NCBI RefSeq assembly: GCF_900110105.1
Contig: NZ_FOCL01000007.1
Coordinates: 186,001 to 250,000, forward strand
Direction of reading: 5' to 3'
DNA length: 64,000 nt
Source of the DNA: Mucilaginibacter gossypiicola
GTDB taxonomy: Bacteria; Bacteroidota; Bacteroidia; Sphingobacteriales; Sphingobacteriaceae
Shown here: positions 48,027 to 56,042 of the stretch, piece by piece
Layout: each line of letters starts with the position of its first letter
Position numbering within the stretch: the stretch's first letter is position 1
Made by a program: the position numbers and the translations under genes
The notes under the pieces: model-generated
What the model was told of the DNA's origin: nothing
Database searches by the model: none
Seen by the model: only the letters and a program-made list of their open reading frames with translations

Positions 48027-48476
48027 CTAACTCTCTTTAGGATTAGGCTCTCCTTTACCGGTGGTGATCAGTTTGTACAAACTACCGGTAATATAACCTG
48101 TCCAGGCGTTTGAACAAACCTCGTAACATTCATGCTGCGGAACTAAACCCTGATGGGTAAAACGGATTTGCGTTTTGCCGTTTTGCCCGGAAATTTCAAA
48201 AACCACTTTGGTGCCTTTCCATTCTGTTTGGTCTTCAGTGAAGCTGAAATAGTTATCCAGTACAAGCCAGACTACTTTTTGATTAGGGATAACTTCTATC
48301 AATTTCATAGTGCAGCGATGAAGGTCGCGGGCTTTATAGGTGAACTCATCGTTAAGTTGTTCTGTACCGCCTTTAACTTCTTCCGACCACCATCCGCGGA
48401 CATTATTGATAGCATCGAAGGCCTCTTTTGGCGATTTGTCTACCGTTATGGTTACCGTTAAATCCTGATCTTTCAT
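48027..48476 (-). CDS. SRPBCC (AHSA1-like) domain protein
   Basis: A 149-residue START/SRPBCC-fold protein: TITVDKSPKEAFDAINNVRGW at the N-terminus, EVIPNQKVVWLVLD in the middle and VFEISGQNGKTQIRFTHQGL before the C-terminal helix, the usual AHSA1 layout with a hydrophobic ligand cavity. Last gene of a three-gene operon; its start overlaps the ArsR stop by four bases. Ligand unknown. Confidence 0.85.
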   Translation of the reverse strand: MKDQDLTVTITVDKSPKEAFDAINNVRGWWSEEVKGGTEQLNDEFTYKARDLHRCTMKLIEVIPNQKVVWLVLDNYFSFTEDQTEWKGTKVVFEISGQNGKTQIRFTHQGLVPQHECYEVCSNAWTGYITGSLYKLITTGKGEPNPKES

Positions 48477-48799
48477 TTTTTGTTCATTTTATCGTTCATT
48501 AAAGCACCCAGTTTGTCCAGTTTATCGCCCCAGAACTTATCATAGTAGGCTAACCATTCATTAAGTTCTTTAAAACCGTCCTGTTTTAAAACACAATGCC
48601 TTTCCCTGCCGATATCCTGGATGGAGATAAAGCCGGCATTGTAAAGCACTTTGATATGCTTTGAAACAGCCGGGCGGCTCATATCAAAGTTTTCGGCCAG
48701 CGAATTGATGGTGCGACTATCTTTCGAAAGCAGGTGCAGTATCTGCCTCCTGCTCGGATCGGCAATTACCTGGAATACGTCAAGCCTGGGCTGTTCCAT
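48473..48799 (-). CDS. ArsR-family transcriptional repressor
   Basis: A 108-residue winged-helix regulator: VIADPSRRQILHLLSKDSRT, then recognition helix MSRPAVSKHIKVL, then the wing. No metal-binding CxC pair of the arsenic or cadmium sensors is present, so it belongs to the non-metal ArsR group commonly paired with SRPBCC proteins. Overlaps both neighbours (20 bases upstream, 4 downstream), so the three genes are translated together. The repeated GTAACT...AGTTAC palindromes in the operon promoter are its probable operators, giving autoregulation. Confidence 0.9.
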   Translation of the reverse strand: MEQPRLDVFQVIADPSRRQILHLLSKDSRTINSLAENFDMSRPAVSKHIKVLYNAGFISIQDIGRERHCVLKQDGFKELNEWLAYYDKFWGDKLDKLGALMNDKMNKK

Positions 48800-49229
48800 C
48801 TTTTTCCGTGTTTATAACCTGCAGCATTTTGGTAATGAGCACCAACCATCCTTTTTCCATTGAGTTAAACATCAACGGATTTACAGAGTCTGCAAAATCA
48901 CGGTGGATCAGTAAAAGCTCGGTGCCGTTGTCTTTCTCAGTTAACATCCAGTTTACTGTCGAATTGCTCAAGTCGCCATTGCCCGGCCCAAATTTCCATG
49001 AATAGGAGAGTTTTTTAAATGGGACTACTTCCAGGATCTTACAATAAAAGATACCGTCGAAATCCATTTCGGGCATCGGTTTAGCCCTTAGCTCAAATTC
49101 GTGGCCTGGTATAGGTTTCAGATTGCCGGGCATGAGCCATTGTGTTATCAATTCCTGATTGGTAAGGAATTCCCAAACCACTTCTGGAGGGTGAGGGTAA
49201 AATAATTGGTGCTGAATGATTTTCGCCAT
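48780..49229 (-). CDS. SRPBCC (AHSA1-like) domain protein, first in operon
   Basis: 149 residues with the SRPBCC pattern: YPHPPEVVWEFLTNQELITQW at the N-terminus, CKILEVVPFKKLSYSWKFG, and VNWMLTEKDNGTELLLIHRD before the C-terminal helix. It is a paralogue of the protein at 48027-48476 with only moderate similarity. Being first, it is the most strongly exposed to ArsR control from the promoter at 49235-49283. Ligand or reaction unknown. Confidence 0.85.
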   Translation of the reverse strand: MAKIIQHQLFYPHPPEVVWEFLTNQELITQWLMPGNLKPIPGHEFELRAKPMPEMDFDGIFYCKILEVVPFKKLSYSWKFGPGNGDLSNSTVNWMLTEKDNGTELLLIHRDFADSVNPLMFNSMEKGWLVLITKMLQVINTEKDGTAQA

Positions 49230-49234
49230 GGTAG

Positions 49235-49283
49235 GTAACTTTTAAGTTACTCAAATGTATATGTAACTTGTGAGTTACGCAAA
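49235..49283 (-). promoter_or_regulatory. Promoter with two ArsR operator palindromes
   Basis: On the minus strand: -33 TTTG (49283-49280), a 20-base spacer and -7 TACATTTG (49259-49252), an exact Bacteroidota promoter. GTAACTTGTGAGTTAC (49263-49278) lies in the spacer and GTAACTTTTAAGTTAC (49235-49250) covers the start site, only 6 bases before the ATG at 49229. Occupying both sites would block transcription of the SRPBCC-ArsR-SRPBCC operon. Confidence 0.75.
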
Positions 49284-49456
49284 TTTATTTTTATTTTTCT
49301 GGAGATGCTTGATAATCCATCACCGACAAAATTGAATGAACACAACAGCAGAAGTAATTTAGTCTGAGAATAATGCCGGCGTTAGGCTTATTGGTAATGG
49401 CTAAATGGATATCTAAGTATCTGTAAATCTATTGGATATAGCTCAAATCTGTATTT

Positions 49457-49491
49457 TTATTTGGACTGATTCTAAATAAGTTGTTTCTTTG
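49457..49491 (+). promoter_or_regulatory. Fur-like box and promoter of the TonB receptor
   Basis: TTATTTGGA-CTGAT-TCTAAATAA (49457-49479) is a 9-base inverted repeat with one mismatch, similar in AT-rich form to an iron-repressor site. It overlaps the -33 TTTG (49460-49463) and the spacer; -7 TTTCTTTG (49484-49491) follows after exactly 20 bases, one base off consensus. A leader of about 137 bases with a CCCGATG/CATCGGG hairpin (49554-49560, 49579-49585) precedes the ATG. Confidence 0.55.
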
Positions 49492-49633
49492 CGCTAAATC
49501 CTGTAGCAATGAACATCAACGTACCCCCCTGAACGTTCTTATAAAACAAAAATCCCGATGCTCCGTCGCCAAACTTTACATCGGGTTAATGTTAACCGAT
49601 CCTTTTAATCCATTAATCATTTCACTCAAAATT

Positions 49634-52072
49634 ATGAAATCTGTTTTACTCTGCAGTAAACGGTCAAACTTTACTTCTCTATTATTTCAACATTTTTACT
49701 TTCTATTAATCCTCTTTTCTTTTTCAACCGTTTCAGCTAAGGCTGATGATGGTGCGGCCGGTAGCATAAAAGGCAAGGTTACCACAGCCGATGGTCAGCC
49801 TGCAATTGGTATTACCGTAGCCTTAAAAAATACCACTTATGGAGCCCTAACCGATGCCGACGGTCGTTATGCCATTGGTAAGATCAAACCGGGCAATTAC
49901 ATTATCCGCGTATCTGCAGTGGGCCTTGCACCCGAAGAGCAGTCTATAACCGTCGCCTCTGGCAGTACTCAAACCCTTGATTTTATGCTGAAAGAAAATG
50001 CCAGTATATTAAAAGAGGTAGCTATTACCGGCGCTAAAAGCCGCTATAAGGCCGATGTGCCTTCCAACTCCATCAGGCTGAACGAGCCTTTGCTGGAAGC
50101 GCCCCAAAACATCCAGGTAATTACATCACAAACCCTTTCCGATCAGCAGGTGATCTCCATGAGCGACGGTGTTACCCGCAATGTGAGCGGTGCAACCCGG
50201 CTGGAACACTGGGGCGATCTGTATACCCGAGTAAATATGCGTGGCAGCCGAGCTGCGGCATTTCGCAATGGCATGAACGTTACATCAAACTGGGGCCCGC
50301 CTAGCGAAGACATGAGCTTTGTTGACCGGATTGAATTTGTAAAAGGCCCGGCTGGCTTTATGATGAGTAACGGCGAACCAAGCGGTATCTATAACGTGGT
50401 TACTAAAAAGCCTACCGGTAGAGATTTTAACGGTGAGGCCACCATGACCATGGGTAGCTATGACCTGTACCGCGCCACGTTAGATCTGGATGGCAAAGCC
50501 ACTAAATCGGGTAGCCTTTCGTATCGATTAAACCTGATGGATCAAACCAAAAACTCGTTCCGTAATTACGAGTTTAATGATCGCTTCAGCATAGCACCTG
50601 TGCTTACATGGAAAGTTGATGATAAAACTTCATTAACGTTTGAGTACACTTATCAGCATGCCAAATTATCAAACCTTGGGTCATACTATGTTTTTGCAAC
50701 CCAGGGCTACGCCATAAAGCCCCGCGATTTTACCATAACTGAACCCGGCATAGCACCTACCTATATTAAAGATAACAGCGCTTTCATTTATCTTAACCAC
50801 CAGATTGATGAGCACTGGAAGCTAACCGGTCAGTTGGGTTACTTTAACTACCAGCAACAAGGCAGCTCGGCCTGGGTAAACAGTGTAAAAGCTAATGGCG
50901 ATCTGATCAGGAGCGTATCTATCTGGGATGCTTCAAACGTGATGAAATTTGGCCAGGTATTTTTAAATGGCGATGTGCAAACAGGCGTAGTGCGTCACCG
51001 TATACTGGGCGGTCTTGACCTGGGCAACAAACAATACATTGCCGATTGGGGACAGGGCGGCGCTATTGACAGCGACACTAAACCTTTTAATATCAACAAT
51101 CCGGTTTATAACCAGCCTGCTTTGGGTTTACCGGTATTTGACAGATCGAAACCTTTGGCACAACGTGGTGCAGGTAACCTATCGAGCCAGTCATACACCG
51201 GTGTATACGGACAGGATGAGCTCGGCTTTTTTGATAATGTACTACGTGTAACCCTTGCCGGCCGGTATACCTATGTAAAAGAGATCAATTACCTTGCGGG
51301 CCGTAACCAGAAGAAATTTACACCGCGTTTTGGCGTAAGTGTAAATATCGACAGGCGAACATCAGTATATGGTTTATATGATCAGTCGTTTGTGCCGCAA
51401 AGCGCCCTAATCCGCGATGGCAGCTTGCCAAAACCTATTACCGGCAATAACCTGGAGGCCGGTATTAAACGCGACTGGTTTGACGGCAGTTGGAGCACCA
51501 CTTTATCTGCTTATCGCATCCTTAAAAACAACACCCTTACCGCCGATCCTGATAACAAAGGCTCAGAAGGTTTTGTGATAGATGTGGGCCAAACCAAAAC
51601 CCAGGGTATTGAATTTGATACCCGCGGACAGATCTTCAGCGGTCTTTCATTAGTAGCCAATTATGCTTATACCGATTCAAAGATCTCTAAAACCGGTGGT
51701 GCAGCCAACCTACCTGCTACGGCTGTTGTTGGTGCAAAGGTTCCGGGGTATGCCAAGCATAACATCAATGCCTCGTTAACTTATACCATACAAAATGGTC
51801 CGTTGAAAAACAGCGGTATCTACGCCGGGGCAACCTACCAGGGCGACCGTACCACCTGGACATGGAACGCCAGCAGCGGACAATTGCAGCTACCCGATTA
51901 TTATAAGTTTGATGGCGGCCTGTTTTGGGGTAAAGACCACATCAAGATAAGCGCTAATGTGTACAACCTGCTTGATAAATACCTGTACAGCGGTGCGGCT
52001 TATGCTACTTATTATTATTGGCAGGCAGAGGCCGGACGTAACTACCGTCTTGGTATCAGCTATCGTTTCTAA
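49634..52072 (+). CDS. TonB-dependent siderophore-type receptor
   Basis: 812 residues from the ATG at 49634, chosen because it begins the signal peptide (MKSVLL to VSAKA); the open frame extends upstream to 49481 but across the promoter. Domains: carboxypeptidase-regulatory-like (about 40-120), plug with PQNIQVITSQTLSDQQV and FVKGPAGFMMSNGEPSG, typical of the FhuA/FecA siderophore class, then a 22-strand barrel ending GRNYRLGISYRF. No SusD partner. The Fur-like box and the downstream PepSY protein support ferric-siderophore uptake. Confidence 0.9.
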   Translation: MKSVLLCSKRSNFTSLLFQHFYFLLILFSFSTVSAKADDGAAGSIKGKVTTADGQPAIGITVALKNTTYGALTDADGRYAIGKIKPGNYIIRVSAVGLAPEEQSITVASGSTQTLDFMLKENASILKEVAITGAKSRYKADVPSNSIRLNEPLLEAPQNIQVITSQTLSDQQVISMSDGVTRNVSGATRLEHWGDLYTRVNMRGSRAAAFRNGMNVTSNWGPPSEDMSFVDRIEFVKGPAGFMMSNGEPSGIYNVVTKKPTGRDFNGEATMTMGSYDLYRATLDLDGKATKSGSLSYRLNLMDQTKNSFRNYEFNDRFSIAPVLTWKVDDKTSLTFEYTYQHAKLSNLGSYYVFATQGYAIKPRDFTITEPGIAPTYIKDNSAFIYLNHQIDEHWKLTGQLGYFNYQQQGSSAWVNSVKANGDLIRSVSIWDASNVMKFGQVFLNGDVQTGVVRHRILGGLDLGNKQYIADWGQGGAIDSDTKPFNINNPVYNQPALGLPVFDRSKPLAQRGAGNLSSQSYTGVYGQDELGFFDNVLRVTLAGRYTYVKEINYLAGRNQKKFTPRFGVSVNIDRRTSVYGLYDQSFVPQSALIRDGSLPKPITGNNLEAGIKRDWFDGSWSTTLSAYRILKNNTLTADPDNKGSEGFVIDVGQTKTQGIEFDTRGQIFSGLSLVANYAYTDSKISKTGGAANLPATAVVGAKVPGYAKHNINASLTYTIQNGPLKNSGIYAGATYQGDRTTWTWNASSGQLQLPDYYKFDGGLFWGKDHIKISANVYNLLDKYLYSGAAYATYYYWQAEAGRNYRLGISYRF

Positions 52073-52087
52073 AAAAATTATTCACCT

Positions 52088-52115
52088 GCAGGCCGGGATT
52101 CCGGCCTGCCTTTTT
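52088..52115 (+). terminator. Intrinsic terminator between receptor and PepSY gene
   Basis: GCAGGCCGG (52088-52096) and CCGGCCTGC (52101-52109) with a GATT loop, followed by C and five T. A strong terminator in a 51-base gap; the PepSY gene would need read-through or its own promoter. Confidence 0.75.
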
Positions 52116-52123
52116 AGTTCAAT

Positions 52124-53368
52124 ATGCTTAAAACTGCTACCCCGGCACGGGCCGGTAAACCAAAAAAGAAAGGCGATTCATTATTTAAAAGAATCTCTGC
52201 GTGGCTGCATTTGTGGCTTGGGCTTTTCTCGGGAATTATTGTGGTGATTGTAAGTATTACAGGTGCCATTTATGTTTTTGAAAAAGAGATCCGCAGTGTA
52301 ACCGAACCCTGGACACACGTACAGCCACAAAATAAAAAAATGCTGCCGCCTTCAGTGCTGACAGGCATCGCCGTTAAAACGGTGCCGGGAATGAAGCCTA
52401 CTGCATTAAATTATGGCTTGCCTGATCAGTCGGCGGCGGCGGTTTCCTATAGCCGTAAAACGGGTTTGCTGATAACCGTTTTTATTGATCCGTATAGCGG
52501 GCGCGTATTGAAAAAAACGACTACAGATTTTGCGGGTAACAAGGGCGACTTTGATTTTTTTAGATTTATACTACATGGGCACCGCGCTTTGTGGCTGCCA
52601 TACCCCATAGGTCGGCCGATAATTGGGGTAGCGATATTGATATTTGTGGTGCTTTTAATATCGGGACTTGTATTGTGGTGGCCCAAAAAGTGGACTAAGG
52701 CCACGCGCGATAAAAGCTTTAAAGTAAAATGGAATGCCAGCTTTAAACGGGTTAACTATGACCTGCATAATGTTTTTGGTTTTTACAGCATGTTGTTGCT
52801 GCTTATCATAGCCTTAACAGGCCTGGTGTGGAGTTTTCAATGGGTAAGTAAATCAATATATTGGGCTACATCGGGCGGAAAATCATTGACCGAAGAAACT
52901 GCCATGGTATCGGATACGACCTTAAAGCTATCATTCAATATGGCTTCTGTTGATAAATTATGGAACCAGATTGCTTTACAAGATAAACCGGAAGGTTTTT
53001 ATATCAATTTACCCAGCCAAAAAGCCGATTTGGTGGAAGTGATAGCTTACCTGCGTTCGGATACTTATTACAAGACCAATATTTACAATTTTGATCAATA
53101 TACGCTTAAGCCTTTCAAATCAACTGGGCCTTACTCCGGGCGTTATGCAGATGCCGGTGCTGCCGATAAATTGCGCCGTATGAATTACGATATCCATGTT
53201 GGGGCTATACTGGGTATCCCCGGTAAAGTTGTAGCGTTTTTCCTGGCCATGGTATCTGCCAGCTTGCCTATCACCGGGTTTTATATCTGGTGGGGAAAGC
53301 GGAATAAGAAACCTGCAGTAAAACAACAGAGGCTTAAAAAGGTTGAGAAGGAGTTGGTTGTTCAGTAA
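52124..53368 (+). CDS. PepSY-associated membrane protein, probable ferric-siderophore reductase
   Basis: 414 residues with four transmembrane helices (about 30-52, 165-182, 215-237 and 363-388) and PepSY-type periplasmic segments between them. The first helix has WLHLWLGLFSGIIVVIVSIT, and conserved His residues (HLW, LHGHRALWL, YDLHNVFGFY) could ligate haem. The PepSY_TM family is linked to reductive release of iron from imported siderophores, and this gene follows a siderophore receptor. Confidence 0.85.
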   Translation: MLKTATPARAGKPKKKGDSLFKRISAWLHLWLGLFSGIIVVIVSITGAIYVFEKEIRSVTEPWTHVQPQNKKMLPPSVLTGIAVKTVPGMKPTALNYGLPDQSAAAVSYSRKTGLLITVFIDPYSGRVLKKTTTDFAGNKGDFDFFRFILHGHRALWLPYPIGRPIIGVAILIFVVLLISGLVLWWPKKWTKATRDKSFKVKWNASFKRVNYDLHNVFGFYSMLLLLIIALTGLVWSFQWVSKSIYWATSGGKSLTEETAMVSDTTLKLSFNMASVDKLWNQIALQDKPEGFYINLPSQKADLVEVIAYLRSDTYYKTNIYNFDQYTLKPFKSTGPYSGRYADAGAADKLRRMNYDIHVGAILGIPGKVVAFFLAMVSASLPITGFYIWWGKRNKKPAVKQQRLKKVEKELVVQ

Positions 53369-53392
53369 ATGAGATAGAGATATTCTATAAAA

Positions 53393-53540
53393 GCGTCATT
53401 GCGAGGAACGAAGCAATCCCCTATAAGTAGAGCGGCTCTGTATAGTTTGGGATTATTAATAATTATAATTTGATTTTTATAGGTATTAATGAGCTCCCTA
53501 CGGTCGGTTGTCTTCGTTCCTCGCAATGACGCTTTTTTTT
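53393..53540 (+). repeat. GTCATTGCG dispersed repeat acting as a long terminator hairpin
   Basis: Perfect 21-base arms (53393-53413 and 53512-53532, starting GCGTCATTGCGAGG) enclose about 98 bases and are followed by eight T at 53533-53540. It belongs to the same repeat family as the cores at 14935-15024 and 61589-61702. Placed 24 bases after the PepSY stop, it could also terminate that transcript. Confidence 0.75.
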
Positions 53541-53550
53541 AATAAAACCC

Positions 53551-53583
53551 AGACTTACGAAGTTTTTAAAGCTTCGTAAGTCT
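53551..53583. repeat. REP-like palindrome, copy 2
   Basis: AGACTTACGAAG (53551-53562) and CTTCGTAAGTCT (53572-53583) around TTTTTAAAG. It differs from the copy at 47959-47991 at a single base (AAAGC versus AAAAC), which shortens the pairing. It lies 26 bases beyond the stop of the zinc-ribbon gene. Confidence 0.7.
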
Positions 53584-53609
53584 TCAGGTACATTAGTCAA
53601 AGGCACTTT

Positions 53610-54737
53610 TTATGCTTGGTGCGCATTCTGATACAGTACAACTCCGATGATTATCAGCGCAATTAAAAGCAATACAGCAAGGATGATCTTAATAGCGCTT
53701 ATCGGTCGCTGGCCAATAACTTCGCCCGTGCTGGCGTTAACCGTAAACTGATAGACCTTATTATTGTAGTTATAGGCACTTACCCAAACAGGCAGCATCA
53801 GGTATTTTATAGCTTTGTCAAGATATTGAGTGTCTGTACTATCTATTCTTTGTTCATCTCCGCCAATGTCATCCCGAATTGCCGAGTGTATTGGCCCTGA
53901 AGTTTGCTCAGTAGCTTTAACAAAACCCTGTTCCGGATCTAACTGATAGGTTTCGGAACGGAAGCCGCTCATATAGCGTTCATCAAACTTAACCAGCATA
54001 TTAAAATTCCAGGGCCCAAGTTTATCGAGCGTTTTTTCGGGCAATGATTTGCTTGCCGGTACCATCAGATCGCGAAAATCACATTCCACTCTTCCTGAAG
54101 CATATGACCAGTCCGTATGGCGTACCTGCCTGGTTCTGGTTTGAGATTTGCCGTCAACGGTTTCAGTATATGTTTCGGTGGTGTAGTAGTAATCGCCACG
54201 TTCGCCGCTGTAATCTGTTATCGTATAGGTATCATAAGTCCAGTGCGGGACATAAACGCCTTTAAGTGCCGATGATGCGTCGCTTACTTTTTTAGCCAGG
54301 TCATTGGGAGCCCACCACAGGCTTTTAAGCCATTTTTTGAAAAAGTCGATCCCTTGCTGTTGGGTAACGGCGAAGGGTAAAATGTAATGCGGCGGTACAT
54401 ATTGTTGCCCGCTTTCCAGGTCTAACACCAGTGGGGCTGTACAAAACGGGCATTTATCTGAAGTTACAAACTGATCCAGAATAGTTTGCGAACCGCAGTT
54501 TTTACAGTTTACTACTTTAAGATCGGCGCTTTGTTTATTGTTATCGATACCGGCAATAAACTCCTCATAGTCATAAGATAAAATATCGCGACTATCGGGA
54601 GCGCTTTCAATGGCATTGCTCACACCGCAATAATCGCATAGCAAGTTATGTGTGCCTGGATTAAAGTGCAGCAATGCACCACAGCCCGAACAGTTTAAGG
54701 AATTGTTTATGGCCGATGGATTAACCTCGTTGTTCAT
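53610..54737 (-). CDS. Double zinc-ribbon membrane protein (YdjG-like)
   Basis: 375 residues. Two zinc ribbons at the N-terminus: Cys16/Cys19 with Cys34/Cys37 (CSGCG, CDYCG) and Cys78/Cys81 with Cys96/Cys99 (CKNCG, CPFC). A beta-rich middle with several Trp and Tyr follows, and one transmembrane helix sits near the C-terminus (about 346-367). Such proteins are often labelled TFIIB zinc-ribbon or primosome-like, but the layout matches Bacillus YdjG, a membrane anchor in the PspA envelope-stress system. It lies 32 bases downstream of an SPFH protein like YdjI, in the same orientation. No pspA is present in the window. Confidence 0.8.
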   Translation of the reverse strand: MNNEVNPSAINNSLNCSGCGALLHFNPGTHNLLCDYCGVSNAIESAPDSRDILSYDYEEFIAGIDNNKQSADLKVVNCKNCGSQTILDQFVTSDKCPFCTAPLVLDLESGQQYVPPHYILPFAVTQQQGIDFFKKWLKSLWWAPNDLAKKVSDASSALKGVYVPHWTYDTYTITDYSGERGDYYYTTETYTETVDGKSQTRTRQVRHTDWSYASGRVECDFRDLMVPASKSLPEKTLDKLGPWNFNMLVKFDERYMSGFRSETYQLDPEQGFVKATEQTSGPIHSAIRDDIGGDEQRIDSTDTQYLDKAIKYLMLPVWVSAYNYNNKVYQFTVNASTGEVIGQRPISAIKIILAVLLLIALIIIGVVLYQNAHQA

Positions 54738-54769
54738 TTCAGAAAGATAGGATTAGGAATGATCGCAGG

Positions 54770-55879
54770 TTAGGCAATTGGCGGCGGCACGTTGTTAAAT
54801 AGTTCTGCAATCTCTTCAACAGATGATGCGGCCGCCCAGGCAGCCATACCTTTTTTCCAAACCATACTCTCTCTGCTTAATGCTCCGCTGGCAATCATAG
54901 CATTGATGTCACTGAAGGAATGTGGCCCGTCAGATTTGCCGTCTTTTACAATGTGGTATTGAACGCCGGGCAGGGGCGGTGGTGTATTACCGCCGGTATT
55001 GTTAGGAGTAACCTGGTTTTGCTGAAAGATATTGCCAACCTGGCCCATCATGGCCGCACCAACGCCCAAACCCATACCGGCAGCACCCAAGTTGCCGCCT
55101 ATAGTATTTTCGGCAGATTTTTCAATGGCATTGGCAGCCTGGAATTGCGCATAAGCACCAAGGTTGCCCAATATGCCCATTTCGCTGCGTTTATCAAGCA
55201 TCTGCTCAACTTCTGGCGGCAGGGAAATATTTTCAACCAGTAATTTGGTTAGGGTAAGACCAAGGTCAGCAAAATCGGGCTGGATAGATTCGGTTATGAA
55301 TTTACCCATTTCGTTATAGCTGGCTGCCAGGTCAAGTACATTTATTTTTGACTCGGCCACGGCATCCATCCCGCGTGATACAACGGTATTACGCAATTGC
55401 TCATTGATATCCTCAATAACAAAATCGGGATTGGTGGCAGAGATTTCGGCTATAAATTTCTTTGGGTCCTGAACTTTAAAGTTAAAAGAACCGAATGCTC
55501 TTAAACGTACGGGGCCAAACTCAGCATCGCGGATCATTACCGGGTTTTTGGTTCCCCATTTTTGATTGGTAAACTGACGAAGGCTCACAAAATATACATC
55601 AACTTTAAACGGGCTTTGAAAGCCATATTTCCAGCTCATTAACGTGGTTAACAGCGGCATGTTCTGGGTTTGAAGCTCATAAGTGCCGGGAGCATACACA
55701 TCGGCAATGCGCCCTTCATTCATGAAAACAGCCGCCTGAGACTCGCGCACAACCAGTCGGGCGCCCATTTTAATGGCGTTGTCATGGCGTGGAAATTTCC
55801 ATACAAGGGTGTTTTGAGTAGTATCAACCCACTCTATGATGTCGATAAGTTCGTTACGAAGGATATTGAACAGGCCCAT
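54770..55879 (-). CDS. SPFH-domain protein with C-terminal GYF_2 (YdjI-like)
   Basis: 369 residues. An SPFH/flotillin-like domain covers about 1-230 (NTLVWKFPRHDNAIKMGARL; RLRAFGSFNFKV). A Gly/Ala-rich helical linker follows, then PPPLPG and a GYF_2 domain at about 305-362 (YHIVKDGKSDGPHSF; MVWKKGMAAWA). The N-terminus lacks a signal peptide, so it is cytoplasmic and membrane-associated, as known for Bacillus YdjI, which recruits PspA to the membrane. Also called virion-core-like in databases. Forms a pair with the zinc-ribbon gene. Likely an envelope-stress or membrane-microdomain scaffold. Confidence 0.83.
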   Translation of the reverse strand: MGLFNILRNELIDIIEWVDTTQNTLVWKFPRHDNAIKMGARLVVRESQAAVFMNEGRIADVYAPGTYELQTQNMPLLTTLMSWKYGFQSPFKVDVYFVSLRQFTNQKWGTKNPVMIRDAEFGPVRLRAFGSFNFKVQDPKKFIAEISATNPDFVIEDINEQLRNTVVSRGMDAVAESKINVLDLAASYNEMGKFITESIQPDFADLGLTLTKLLVENISLPPEVEQMLDKRSEMGILGNLGAYAQFQAANAIEKSAENTIGGNLGAAGMGLGVGAAMMGQVGNIFQQNQVTPNNTGGNTPPPLPGVQYHIVKDGKSDGPHSFSDINAMIASGALSRESMVWKKGMAAWAAASSVEEIAELFNNVPPPIA

Positions 55880-55981
55880 ATTTTTCGATACAAGGTTTAA
55901 ATAATGTTTAAATATGTGAAAAAATCAGATACACAAATGTGTCTGCAGTTAATTATTTATGCTTTTAAACCGGCATAAAAC

Positions 55982-56017
55982 AAAAAACCGGACATTAGTC
56001 AATTGACTAACGCCCGG
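55982..56017 (-). terminator. Intrinsic terminator after susD (minus strand)
   Basis: On the minus strand the arms CCGGGCGTTAGTC (56017-56005) and GACTAATGTCCGG (56000-55988) pair over 13 positions with two G.U pairs around AATT, followed by six U (55987-55982). It ends the susC-susD transcript that stops at 56043. Confidence 0.8.
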
Positions 56018-56042
56018 CTCAAATGTTACAAATTCAACTAAA

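Noticed and set aside
53610..54737. PriA-like primosomal helicase
   Set aside because: Only the zinc ribbons are shared; no helicase motifs occur and a C-terminal membrane helix is present.
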